Shown here: in pieces, positions 12,084 to 24,317 of the stretch | How the letters are laid out: each line of letters starts with the position of its first letter | Numbering within the stretch: position 1 is the first letter of the stretch | From: Bugulina stolonifera | Lineage: Eukaryota; Bryozoa; Gymnolaemata; Cheilostomatida; Bugulidae | Assembly (NCBI GenBank): GCA_935421135.1 | Contig: OW285189.1 | Span: forward strand, 25,236,298 to 25,300,297 | Reading direction: 5' to 3' | Length of the DNA: 64,000 bases | The notes under the pieces: model-generated | The model's input: the letters and a program-made list of their open reading frames with translations, nothing else | Databases searched by the model: none | Told to the model about the DNA's origin: nothing | Made by a program: the position numbers and the translations under genes

Positions 12084-13126
12084 AGTGCAATCAATATTAG
12101 CTCAGGTTTGACTTGAAACACATAAGTATATGTTAGTTAACTAACAAGTGTAATGTACGTCTACATCACAGCATACGTACATGATCATGTGTGTGTAAAA
12201 CATCAATACATGATCCTGGTATATAGTAGTGTATATATACACTACTATACATGCAGCAGAGAAAGTCAGTATTTACATGGACATGCATACATGTACACAT
12301 ATAGATATTGATTTCCGTTGAGTTTCATCAAAATTATAGCCTATTCACTGCCATTATACTCTTTGACAGAAGTATAGCCTGCAGGCTTACTGACAGACAG
12401 TTCCTATTGAGGGAGGGAGGATGGACGCCCTTAAGAAAGCAAACGTACCTGACAAGTATTCTTAATGATTTGTTTATATGAAGTTATTGACAGAATATAG
12501 CAAAGTACCAAGAATCAGCAAATACAAATAATACCTACTCATGTACATACTGTAAGTGTACACTAAACACATACATGGTATGTACTGTCACTACTACGTT
12601 ACATACAACATACATATATATATACATACTGTAGTTATTGGTAGCTAACAGGTACACTAAACACATACATGGTATGTACATACAACAAACATATACATAT
12701 AGTTATTGGTAGCTAACAGGTGCACTTGGCTATAGGCTTAGCTCACTGTATATACTGATCTAATACAAGGTAATGTGTCACATGGGGTATCATATGGGGT
12801 GTCAAGTAGATATGCCTACACTTAAGTACATGTATGTTACTCAAATAATAATATTGTATGCAACAGGATCACCACCCACATACCTCCCACACCTATTGAT
12901 GACTTGATATGTCTATTGGACAATAGCTAGACATCAATATCCATGTGCATAAGGCTACAATATATTGTATACATACTACCAATATATCTTACATAATAAT
13001 AGCAAACCAAACATTCAAACTTGTATTAAGTATGTACATGTACAACAGCTACAATAATGCATAGGCTTGTAATTACAAACATGTAGTTAAGTATAAAGTA
13101 TATTCATATGAGACCCCAATGCTCAC

Positions 13127-13228
13127 CGTTAAGGCAGCAGGCACAGATGTCAAATCTGGTGTCACTAGACTGGTTCATTATCTCATGGTGACGCTTTCCC
13201 ATTACATCATACACATCTGCTAGCCTAT
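13127..13228 (-). CDS. Putative exon of unknown gene, Cys-containing
   Basis: Minus strand: acceptor CTTGTTGTATAG, open reading LADVYDVMGKRHHEIMNQSS then DTRFDICACCLN, donor ACG/GTGAGC. Both splice sites and an open frame support an exon. No partner exon further upstream was found, and I do not recognise the family. Confidence 0.35.
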
Positions 13229-16140
13229 ACAACAAGAGGGAGACAGACTAGACACACTTTGATTACAGAATACTATTAAATAAAGAGTGGATAACTCCAT
13301 CTGAGGTGGCAAAGAACAAGCTAACTGGAATTATCTGCACAATACTATGCATGCTCATTGATTCATTCTAGCCAGGCACCATAACCCTACATGTACATAG
13401 TTTCAACTATCACTATTTGCTATGCATTTACCTGTGAATTTATATTTTAATTTTTCAGAGTAAACAACACTGTTATGTAATTTTGGTATTTTGTCAAAAT
13501 TCCATAACAGTTATTATATCTTTAGGAAGACTACACTGATCATACACAAGATTGTATATAGTATTACTATTATGTGTAAGTACCCCATGCAGATTAGCTA
13601 TGGTCCTTGAATAGATCTACACTGCACATGTAATATACATGTATATATAAGAAAAACAACTCCAGTATTCCACAAGACTAGGTTATATGATACAATACAC
13701 AGTACTTGCTAGGGTGCTAGGGTGCTAGGCGGGTGAAGGCAAGATAAATATTATGGAAGTCATTTTGCCATCTATCGCAATGTTTCTAATAAAAGATATT
13801 TTTAATGTTCATGTTGAGGAAAAGAGGGTAGTATAAATGTAAGTTTAATGATGTACTGCACCAAAAACATCAGACCATATATTAATTGGCACAATGCCAA
13901 ACAACTTGGGTCCTTTCCGGTGGGAATTTTACACAACAAATAAATCCCTGGCACCATCAATAAAGAGCGGAAAGATTTCCACCTACTGACAGCATACAGC
14001 TGCTCCTCAACTCAGGAAGATAGCAATGAGGTCTTCCTGGAGGTCTAAAATTGAAAAGGGTGACCACTTGGGGGAGGAGAGTGGCTGCCGCTGCAGCAAG
14101 GGAGAACTCCCCATAGAATTAAAAGGCAGCCCCGGTTTTTTTTAAACCCATAATGAGCTCTCGGAACGATTGTTATATTGTTTTGAAAGGTATAATTAGT
14201 TTTTATAGTATTTTATGATTTGCTGGCCCCTTCCAATGTCAAACAGAGTACAAATATAGGCTTAAATGTATCTAATTCTATCTTGGCAAACAATTATATC
14301 TCTTTATCCTGGGATTAAATTTTACAATCTTCATTAAAATAAAGTTTCCCAACGTTTAGTAGAAAACCACAAAAGATTACAAAATTGTTTAGTAATTGGT
14401 ACCTGGAGAGTAGGTAAGAAGGAGGAATTACACTGAAGTTTAGCAATATATCATATTTTAATCTTTTAATGTGCTATAAATCTAGGCCAAAGATAGTGAT
14501 ATAATTTACAGCTGCAAGTTTTACTATTAATTTACAATAAATTCACAACCTGGATGTTTTCCATAAAAATATTGTTGCAACTGGTTTGTTTAGCTAATGC
14601 ACCCCTGGTTACAGCGGATGTTGTCTGTTTATCAGACATACAAGACTAGGTTGTTGTTGGCAAAAATGCAGCAGCAGCAGCAGCAGCAGCAATAAAGTCA
14701 CTTCAGGGAGCCAACTCTATTTGTCAGAGACCTGAAGTTTTCTGTGACTTTTGACAAAACTCATTGCTGAGGATTTCTAAACTGAAAGTAGTTGGACAAA
14801 TAGAAATTTCCAGAATGAAATGATAGGACCTCTGTCCATATAAAATAATAAATATTCCTCAAAGAAGCAGCGGTGGAGTGAGATCAACATCTAGAAAGGG
14901 CAAGTTTGCAGAAAGAACATTCCTATGAGATTGCAAGTGAAAGTGAACTGTAATTGGCTAATGAGACAAAAATGTTTCAGGTATAAGAAATTTAAGGTTA
15001 GACACTCACAAATAGAAATAAAATACGTTGGGATTTGTAGTTTGAAAAAATTCCATGTCATGGGCTCAGCAAGTTTCAAATCAAGCATGGAATCTAATGT
15101 CATTCTTGACCATCAAATACAAATAAGTTTGGAATTTCATCTACCAGAAGTTGTTCATTCAAATTCTATTTAGACAAAAGCTATTAAAATTTGCAACCTA
15201 ATCTTATTATCATTATCATATACAATAAAAAACTTGCTATAAATTCAACCACTCTGTAATTTTCGTCCAAGGAAGTGTCACATGTTTATTTTATATGCAA
15301 AAAACAATGAGAAAATCATGTTAAGGAGACTGAATAAGTTGTAAAAAAAACGTGTTGAAGGGAGGGGCCAGTTAGCCTGTAAGTAGGAACCACCAGCTCT
15401 AGGCCTAGCTGATGGTACCACCAGCCCTAGGCCTAGCTGATGGTAGCACCTGTTCATTTCATGAAACAGTACTCATGAATGAAACTGACTGTTTTTGCAA
15501 GGTTGGCGTAACTGGTAGGTTTTATGACAGACATTGAACAACAGCAGAAAAAAATTACTTATATTTGTAACCTATACAATACGTCACATTGTAGGCCTAA
15601 AGTATGCGTTGGAGTGTAGCAAGTTCTAAAATTGTTATAATTACATAATATTACTTTACCAGGAGACGCAGAAGAAATAAAAACTAATTCAGGGAGATCC
15701 ACTGGGTTCTACAGAGAGCTCTAATAGAATATCATAACAAAAAAGTATTCACCATATATTTTAGACGACGTGTAGTTTAGTAGTTTATAAATCCTTTGTC
15801 GTCTTAATAATATTAAAGTAAAGATTTTTCATAACCAAAGCATGAAGATAATAATATTATAATTTGAGTTGCCTAGCTGTGAAATATGTGAAATTCACAT
15901 CTTCCTTCTTACACTATTCCCATTTTCCAGCCCAACTGCACAGTCATGTAGGCTACTAATGTACTGTAGGGCTGTATACATTATAAATCTGTATTCCAAC
16001 TGAACATTCTTGTGTTGACAGACAGTGAAACACAACCATGTATGGAACTCAGCTGAATAACAACCTGTCATAACTGTTTTGTTAAGTGTGACAAACCGAC
16101 TTGTCCTTGATATACTAGACTAGAAGCATTTCTATGACTT

Positions 16141-16313
16141 TATTCCTTATATTTTGGTACTAATCCTAGTATTATCACCAGAGGAAATAACGAATAGAAA
16201 GCATAAGGGACCGCTCTTATATACATGTATATACTGAATGGTTCCTTATGCTTTCTACCATTTGTTTTTCCTCTATTGATGATACTAGGATTAGTATCAA
16301 AATATAAGGAATA
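16141..16313. mobile_element. Long hairpin element (MITE-like)
   Basis: Arms 16141-16212 and 16240-16313 are inverted copies of each other over about 72 bp, with a 27-bp loop and few mismatches. Outer ends read TTCCTTATATTTTG and its complement, each flanked by TA, as for Tc1/mariner-type miniature elements. A long-hairpin RNA locus is the alternative. Confidence 0.7.
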
Positions 16314-18166
16314 AAATAATAAAAATGCACCTAGTATTACTGCATATCATAAAACATCAACATCTTCAACTTATAGTTGATGAGATTATGTCAAAGGCAG
16401 TCCTTGTCAAAATGTATTATATATAATATTAAAATTAATTTAATATTAATATTTAACAACTAGGTTTCATTCAAACCTTACATAGCTTTGGTGATTTTGT
16501 GTGTAATCTAAATTTTATGTTTTTGCATTGGAGTTGAATTTTGGATGCAGGAGGTAGTGGCTTGCACCTTATTTTTACATGTTTAAATAAAAATATGAAC
16601 TCAATATAGTGAAAGGTTGACCTTTGAAACACAAAGGTTTTTCAGTACAGTATTGTTTATATAGCAGGAGAATGTAAAGGTATGCAAATAGTAGAACTAA
16701 AACCATTCTTTTATGGTCTAGTAAATACATTGAGTACCTCAGTTATGCATTTCATCAGCATTGGATTTTCAAAGCTAAAACCTTGCATCATTCTCTACTC
16801 CTATTGGTTAATCTCTCTTTCTCTAGAACATTGAGTACAGCCAGTGGACATTGCATCATGCATCTTTGCAAGCTTGCATCAGCTCGCCTTTCACCTTGCA
16901 GGTAGTAGTCAATGACTGAGAATTAATTAATGGAATTTGCCCAGTAATCATGATTATTATAATTAGTTGTAGTTATTACCCTTACTACCCACCCAACATT
17001 GTGTCCTGCTGTACATTCCAGACAGTGTCATTTAGTTCCAGCAAAAGGGTTTGATTGATTTCAGGCTGCCAAGAGTTCATTGCCAATTCAGTGGCCTAGT
17101 TAATTGGCAGTTTGCCAGCTGCTGGTGATTGTCCAATTGGTCATCAACACCTAGCGCCATCAAAAAGGGCTGAGCTATAGGCTAAACTGAAGTGCATGTT
17201 TAGTTTTCCTGATATTTGGTTGTAACCAGAGGTATGGATATTCTAACTACCACCTAGAAAATGTGTTTTAGCCTGGTTTCCTGCATGCTAAAGATAATTA
17301 TTTATTTATCAGAATGTAATATAATATACAACATCATTTGAATGAAGTAGCTATGCAATGTAGGCAATGCCTGTATTATAGCCACAAGTTAAATTACCCA
17401 GGCAACACTGATGTAAAAGCACTACACTTGCACACAGCAGCCCATTTTATATGTAGGTGACTGCATGTCATGTGAAAGGAATTTCCTCATTCACTGTAGT
17501 TTGATGTTTCCATCAAGTGCTGGGTAAAAGCATGATGAGAGTATTGATGCATGTAGTAGATCCAATGAGCTAGTGTTCAGATGGCCTTAACTCAAAATGT
17601 ACAAAATTAATTTATTAATCAATATTAAAATATCGACTACAGTTATTGCACTGAACTTCACCTGTTGATGTTATAACAGGAGACCCAACCCAAAATAATG
17701 CCAAACTTCAAGACTAGCATGTCATGGAAATTTTAATCTAAAACTGGAACTATTGTAGATTTACTATTCAAAGCCATGCCAATATGAGAAAACAAATTCT
17801 TGTAGTTGAATTAAAAATGCAAATACAGATATAAATATTCACAGAAAGTTGGCATTTCTCCAGATGTTGTATCCAAACAAAGAGTAGCCAGGAACCAGTG
17901 TAATCTAGTGAATCAATTGTTATTTATATAAAATATGTAAACAATTGATACTTGACAGGCCAGAGTGGAGCCGTTTACTCAAACCCTAATTCAGAGGACT
18001 AGGTGGGTATTTTCCATTGGTTGACTATTGGAAAAACACTTGATCTACGATGAATCTGCAATTACATATTATTATTATAATCCTACAGCAAAATATCACA
18101 CTGTGTAATATTATGAATGAATGGTACTGCAATGTTGGCAAATGTCCAACTCTAAAGAGGTGTTGT

Positions 18167-18250
18167 CCAATCAGCCAATCACAGAGCAGGATTGCGGGCT
18201 AGTTTAGGGATAGTATAAATATGCAGTCCGTACCGACATTAATCAGTATA
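18167..18250 (+). promoter_or_regulatory. CCAAT/TATA promoter of the cytochrome b5 gene
   Basis: Two CCAAT boxes (18167-18171 and 18175-18179, in CCAATCAGCCAATCAC), TATAAATA at 18214-18221, and an initiator-like TCAGT near 18243, about 30 bp downstream. The coding start follows at 18357. Confidence 0.7.
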
Positions 18251-18356
18251 AGCAACATATGCAAACAGTATTATCAGGAGCTTCTCTCTACATCCACAGT
18301 TTTTGTGAATAATTATCAAACCGTGTCTAGCCAAAGGTGATTGTGATAATAACACA

Positions 18357-19511
18357 ATGCTCTTCTCCAACACCATACCTACACTGGATCAGATGAAGAA
18401 TTTCATTACTGGTAAGTCCCTTGTAAAATAATCTAATTTTAAACTGCTGTAGGCCAATTTTTGAGTTCTGGCACATGGTACTAATAGGGCTCTGGGAACA
18501 GGTTTTTAAAGCAAGAGGTGAAACGCCAATATTGTTTTTACTAGAAATGAATCCCTCACTAACCATTGATTGAAAGTCCCTATACAATAACCTAATTGAC
18601 AAACTGCCACATTGCCATATTTTCTCATCTAACTTGTCATTGGCCAATGAATGGAAAATTCCACTGCTAATGGATGGGTATAATTTCACGATATCAATCT
18701 ATACAAGTTCTATCATCCCAGTAACCAGTAGCTATACAGCTTATTAGGACTTGAATGTCTGATTATAGTGTCTTATATTTACATGATATCAGGTGTTGTT
18801 TAATATATATATTATAATTGTGCAATATTGTACCTGCTAGACAGTGGTCAAAGTACAGTTACTAACAGCATTGCTCATGTTAACAGGGCGTACTGATAGT
18901 GCACTTCCGTGCTGCGGCAATGAAGCCGGTGGGCAACATGCAATCACATGCCACTGTAGACAGGAAGTGATTGAGAGACTGTTCAGTATGAAAGATGTCG
19001 CACAGCATTGTGATGCTCAGTCATGTTGGGTCGTTGTCGACAATGCTGTGTATGATCTCACCAACTTTATGTATGAAGTAAGTACACATACGTACAAAAG
19101 TTGATAAATAATAATAGGATCCAATACATGATTATTTGATTGTACAATGTATGTCATGTAATAACATTATTTCACTCGGTGTTTGTAGCATCCAGGTGGT
19201 GTAGACATGATACTGGAACACGCTGGTAGAGACTGCACTGGTGTTTTTCAAGATGTCGGCCACTCGACGTGGGCTGCCACTTTATTGCAGAAATACAAGA
19301 TTGGGATGTTGAATGTGGTAAGTTTAGTATATACTGTACATACCATTGATGGCTATGTATTATTATTAATATTATCAATTAGCTGTTTTCATCTTGTACT
19401 ATATAATTATAAACATAGCCACTAATGGCTTTGAGCACAAAGAGTGACAGTTCTGCATAAGTATGTTGATTGATTTCTATTATATTGCAGGAGGAACGAA
19501 TAATATTATAG
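18357..19511 (+). CDS. Cytochrome b5-domain protein
   Basis: Small haem-binding electron carrier. Exons 18357-18411, 18845-19077, 19189-19317, 19491-19511; 145 residues, all phases match. The b5 fold is clear: MKDVAQHCDAQSCWVVVDN, AVYDLTNFMYE, then HPGG with haem ligand His97, and DVGHS with the second ligand His121; the 24-residue spacing equals that of the family. The end is KKY-type (QKYKIGMLNVEERIIL), with no C-terminal membrane anchor, so it should be soluble or peripheral. The N-terminal 60 residues hold a short hydrophobic run (VQLLTALLMLTG) and an unusual Cys cluster, Cys41-Cys42, Cys54 and Cys56. Start is the first ATG after a good promoter. AATAAA follows at 19935. Confidence 0.88.
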
Positions 19512-20954
19512 CACTAGCTGAAACTCAGAGAACAAAGTTACATAATTTATACTGGCATGTGGTGGTGCCTGTGCAGTCAGATGGCAGCTATATGTATATT
19601 ACCAACTATGAATCTCATACAAGCTTGTGCTCGTTACTAATCATAACGTCGTCGTCGTTCTTCCCGGTGTACAAAGAACATCTTACCTCTAGCCTACTTA
19701 AGGCACAGATTATATCATTTCATTAGTATTGATTCAAGCAGTCCTTTTTCCATATTATACTGTTATATCACACTTCTAAATTATACTGTTATATCACGCT
19801 CCTATATTATATTGTCATATCACGTATTATTTATGTTTAAGTAATTTTTCGTTAGGCCATAAAGAAGTTTTATTTTATTTTTTAACTTTCTGTTGGTATG
19901 ATTATTTACTTCATAATGATATTACTACTTTAAAAATAAATAATGTGGAATCACCATAACCTGATATGTATTAAATCAACTAATCACAAGATCAACTGGT
20001 CCAAAGTGCAAAGTCCAAACTGCACCAATCTAGATTCTAGAACATTTTCAAGGCTAAAGTATCAATGTATTAATAAAACACTGCGCTATCTAGTTGCTCT
20101 TAGAAAATTAGAGGTAAACCAAGGACTAGGTGAACTATCTATTATTGTTATTATATAATCTAATCAATGTAGAGGTGACCTAATGCTGCCTCTATTGTGA
20201 GCTTAAGAAAAGGTCGCGCCATACTTTTGGCAAGAAGCCATCATGGCTTAAATTGAATAGATGGCCAGTTGAAATCTGGCTTGTGCAATGCAAACAATGT
20301 CAGTAACAAAAGAGAACAGATTCTGATTGAATGAAGTGTACCCATTATTAGTTGCAACATATTACATGACCCTCTATATATAGGGATCTGTGATTGAGCG
20401 GTATGAGCCTATTCTGTATCTTTTCACTAAAAGCACATGATTGTGATACATCTACACTGAACATGTGGGAATTATTATGAATTGGTGTTAGAAACCATAT
20501 GTAACCAGTAACTGGTGTGCCATCCTTGAAATGATGATTTTTTTTCCATATATTGTTTATTGCAGCATAATATGTTTCAGGCTGTGTGACAATTTATAAA
20601 CAGCACTCAGCATCTCACGCTTCTTGCCCATAGGTGATGTTGGAGTAACATTGGTCATGGCCTATCTACAATGTATACTAGCCAAGGAGCAAAGGCCAAA
20701 AATCTGGTTTCGTCTGGTCAAAAGTTAGTTTGGGTGTATTTTATTTGAATAAAAATTATCTCTAATAAGCATCAAATTATCCGTTTTAGTACTATTTGGC
20801 AAGTTTCAAATATTTTCTTCAAAGTAAATGACCTATTTTAAGCTGTACCATGGGTTTTATGAAGTTTGATAACATTTTCACCATAGACAAAAAATGAGGA
20901 CAGCTGGACAGTTAGCAGGGACAGACACAAAAACCAGGAGGTGTCCTGACAAAA

Positions 20955-20975
20955 TCTGAACACTTGGCAAGTATG
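20955..20975. mobile_element. Isolated terminal sequence of the hAT-like family
   Basis: ACACTTGGCAAGTATGG matches the right end of the complete element at 25442-26741. The matching left end was not found nearby, so this is a truncated or diverged copy. Confidence 0.5.
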
Positions 20976-21901
20976 GGTCTATTCACTATTCAAACAAGCT
21001 AAATTTTCAGTGCTGAGCAAATATGGAGAAGACAATTTCGGAACTTATTCATTTGCGCCTATTCTACGCGTCACAAGAGACTCCTACAATCTCAACCCGT
21101 AATGCTAATATGGAGTTAATTTTGCTAGAGGAGGTTGGCATTGCAATCTGATGAAAACATTTTTTGTCAACAAATAAACACAATTTTTATTGCATGAGAG
21201 AGAAAATAGATATTTATTCACAAATACTTCGCTGCCGGCTAAAACTTAGTTCAATATCAGACATCACACAAGAGCCGATGAAACCGGAGTTACCAAATCT
21301 ATTGAATACTGCCCAGCCTGGGCCATTAGACTGTCCTAGCTGAATCAGCCAACGAAAATACTTGGCCCAGTTCGCTATACTGACACAGGTTTACTTTTTT
21401 ACATTTTTGAACTGGGACCTTCACTACAGGAGAGATAAAACACCGTGGAATTTGAGACTAGTCTCTATCCAACCATATAATATTATGAAAATAAATTTAA
21501 CAATGCAATCAGTTTATGACGTTATGTCTGCTAGTTTAAAAATTTTAATTCCATCAATTTCATTGCATTATTTTGGTTTGACCTGTCCGGTTGAAGAGAC
21601 CGTCATAGTAGGCCACCTAAGGGGTGTGCCTCATGTAGAGCAGTAGAATATATTATTTGGAAAATCTTTCATACGTACAAACCAGTAGTGACAAGAAAAG
21701 TATTTTGGCTTTCAGTGCAGGTTTCAGGTGAGTATCACTTGCCTGTTGCTCTCTAACGATTGTGACGTCATAGTTAGGTCTCCGATTGTCCTAGGTAAGC
21801 AAGCACCTGTTAAAATAGTAACACAACAAGCCAGTCAGGCTTATCATGTGGGCAAAAGATCACCGAGTATGTTTACCCACAAGAAATCGACTACATGTAT
21901 C

Positions 21902-21904
21902 TGT

Positions 21905-21935
<31 letters not shown>
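21902..21935 (+). repeat. (GT)n followed by 17 consecutive G
   Basis: A GT dinucleotide run (21902-21918) runs directly into a G homopolymer (21919-21935). Likely length-unstable and error-prone in sequencing. Confidence 0.9.
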
Positions 21936-21936
<1 letters not shown>

Positions 21937-24317
21937 CAATGAGCTCCATTTTCTTCCTGTTGTAATTAAGAAAGAGTGCTAGTATCTCTTGATCCGACAG
22001 TGCGGAATCCGGAAATGCTGGCTGTGACACTGATCAGGCAGTTATGTATGTACCAATTGATATCCTGGAACAACACCTTCTTTCCCATATTGCGTATCTT
22101 TTTACTCTACTGACGCATCTTTTATCATTATTCTGTAACGGGCATTTTATGTTTGAGTCTGCCTGGACTCAACGTTGATCTGGTGATTTAGCTTAATCAG
22201 TATGAATGGAGCTCCATTTTTTTTATATTTCTCAGTTGTACATACTTTCAAGTATTAACCTTTTTTTCTCTGTTTATTATTTAATTATTCTCTCCTATAA
22301 GTTGTATTATAGGCTAATATATATTTATATGTGTGGTCAACAAGTTACTTCTAACAAACGATATCTGTAGACTTTCAGAAAACTCCAATAAATAATGTAA
22401 ATGTAAATTATATTGTAACACAGCTCACTGCAAATACCTTGGTGTGATAGCTTACTCCTGTCAGATTTGATATTTCATAATAGTAGCAGATAAAATCAAT
22501 AATGCCATAAAAACTTGGAATGATCAAAAAAGCTCTCTACTGTGTACCTGAGAAAGCAAGGGTGATTGCATAAAATCACTATACCTTCCCCATCTCCTCT
22601 AGAATATGAATGCGCTTCTTGTGCATGGGACCTTTCCACAGGTCAAGAAATCGAGGCGCCCCACTAGAAATGGTGATGAATTAAGGAGTAAGGATGATTC
22701 GTCGCTTGAAGGGAAGAAAACATATCACAGAAGCGAAATAAAAACTTTAACGTTAACAACTATTTTTATTACAAATAATATACTATATAATTTTTAGAAT
22801 GAATTAAAACTATTATATTAATTTAATATTATTAATATTAAATATTATTATTTTAACTATTATTACTCTCATTATTATTATATATTATTTGTAAATTTTT
22901 ATTTTATTTTCTTTGACATCAGGGTTACAGCTGACGCCACAACGCAATATGAATATAAATATTCTATTCATATTGAATTATTGTTATTGTTTGCAACAAA
23001 AAATATCATCATTATCATTCATTATGATTATGATTATGACAATGATATTATTATAATTATCTCTCTTATGTTCCCTCATTTTAAACAGCACATCGAACCT
23101 CCGGAGCTAAGATCTACAATTTTTTTCTGACTACCAGAAGTAAAAAATCCAAAACTTGAGTATGGTTATTGTAAATAGTCATGGCAAAAGATGTCTTTGG
23201 TCATGGCAAGGAGTACTCCTTGGTCATGGTATTCTCAAAACATGTATTTCAGTTTCAGCCATGGAGGCGGACATGTTTAGCGCTGGCGTGATTGAACACA
23301 TATGTTCTGTTGTGAGGGTGGTTGTTATGACGCACTGGATAATACGCAGAATTCGTCAGCAAACACAACGCTAAGTTTTGTGTGAAAGGATACAAAGAGA
23401 CCTTACTACTCAGAAGCCGCGCAAAATCAAACTAACTCTAGCCCTCAATCCAAATCTCAAACGTCTGGGACTCGTTTCCACCCGTTTTATTTATAGTGTA
23501 GATTACTTAACAGGTCAACGGTCAGTAAAACCTTCTGTGAACTAGAGTTCACTACAAAAAAAGCATGAGCAATTTGCAGTTCAAAGAATAGGCAGTCCAC
23601 TATCATGGTGTAGAACTTATTCAATTGAATTTTCCCAATAAGATCTTTTTTGCTTGTGTTGGTTATATTATTAATTATGCCTACTCTTATGGGCTTGGGG
23701 CACTCCAGAGGTTACAGCCCAAGTAAATTTACTTTCCTCTGATGGTGATTGAATGTTGATCGTAACTGGATTGCATTGTTATTCTTTTTGAAATATAATA
23801 TAAAATTATAATTTTATATTTTCATGTACAATAATAATAAAAATAGAAGCGTGTAGGCCTATTAGTTACAGTGATAGTGAGAAAAATATTGACCCAAACT
23901 ACCTGTATGTCAAGTTATACAATTTTGGAATCTGTACACTGTCACTGTGCTTGTTAAAATAATTTAGTATAACAAAGAAAATAAAGTTTTCAAATAGGTG
24001 CATGTAGGGCTTTTACCATTTCTCTCAAGGTTTCATAACATCTATTTTCAATTAGTCAGTGATATAGCCTGAGTTTGGTGTTAGCTAGCTTCACTGAGTG
24101 AAGCTAACACGCAACCTTATTGTCTAGGTATACACTTGCTATAATGCCTTGTCTCAGATATATCTAGCCGAGTAATAAAAGCAGTGGGGAACCTTCTCTA
24201 ATTGGATGATTGCATACCATTTTGACTTGACATTGTTCTGGTCAAACCTATGTCTTGATCTATCGGCTTTGATTTGTTATCTTTAGCTAGTGGACAATGT
24301 ATAGTTTTAGGGTATAG

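Larger units (their letters stand above)
10868..18160. other. Long mostly non-coding stretch
   Basis: Holds three copies of a 39-bp unit at 11520-11645, a 28-bp direct repeat near 12551 and 12650, a (GCA)8 run at 14668-14691, a 32-bp direct repeat at 15385-15452 containing CTAGGCCTAGCTGATGGTA, the hairpin element at 16141-16313 and two exon-like segments at 12011 and 13127. Otherwise I see AT-rich unique sequence without supported genes. Confidence 0.5.
19512..24317. other. Non-coding stretch between cytochrome b5 and DDX20
   Basis: Nearly 5 kb without a supported gene. It holds the cytochrome b5 3' UTR, a transposon end at about 20955-20975, a (GT)n plus 17-G run at 21902-21935 and very AT-rich sequence at 22770-23060. 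Short open frames here show no codon structure or family signal. Confidence 0.5.

Noticed and set aside
18327..18689. 120-codon minus open frame
   Set aside because: Overlaps the promoter-proximal exon of the cytochrome b5 gene on the other strand and has no family signal.
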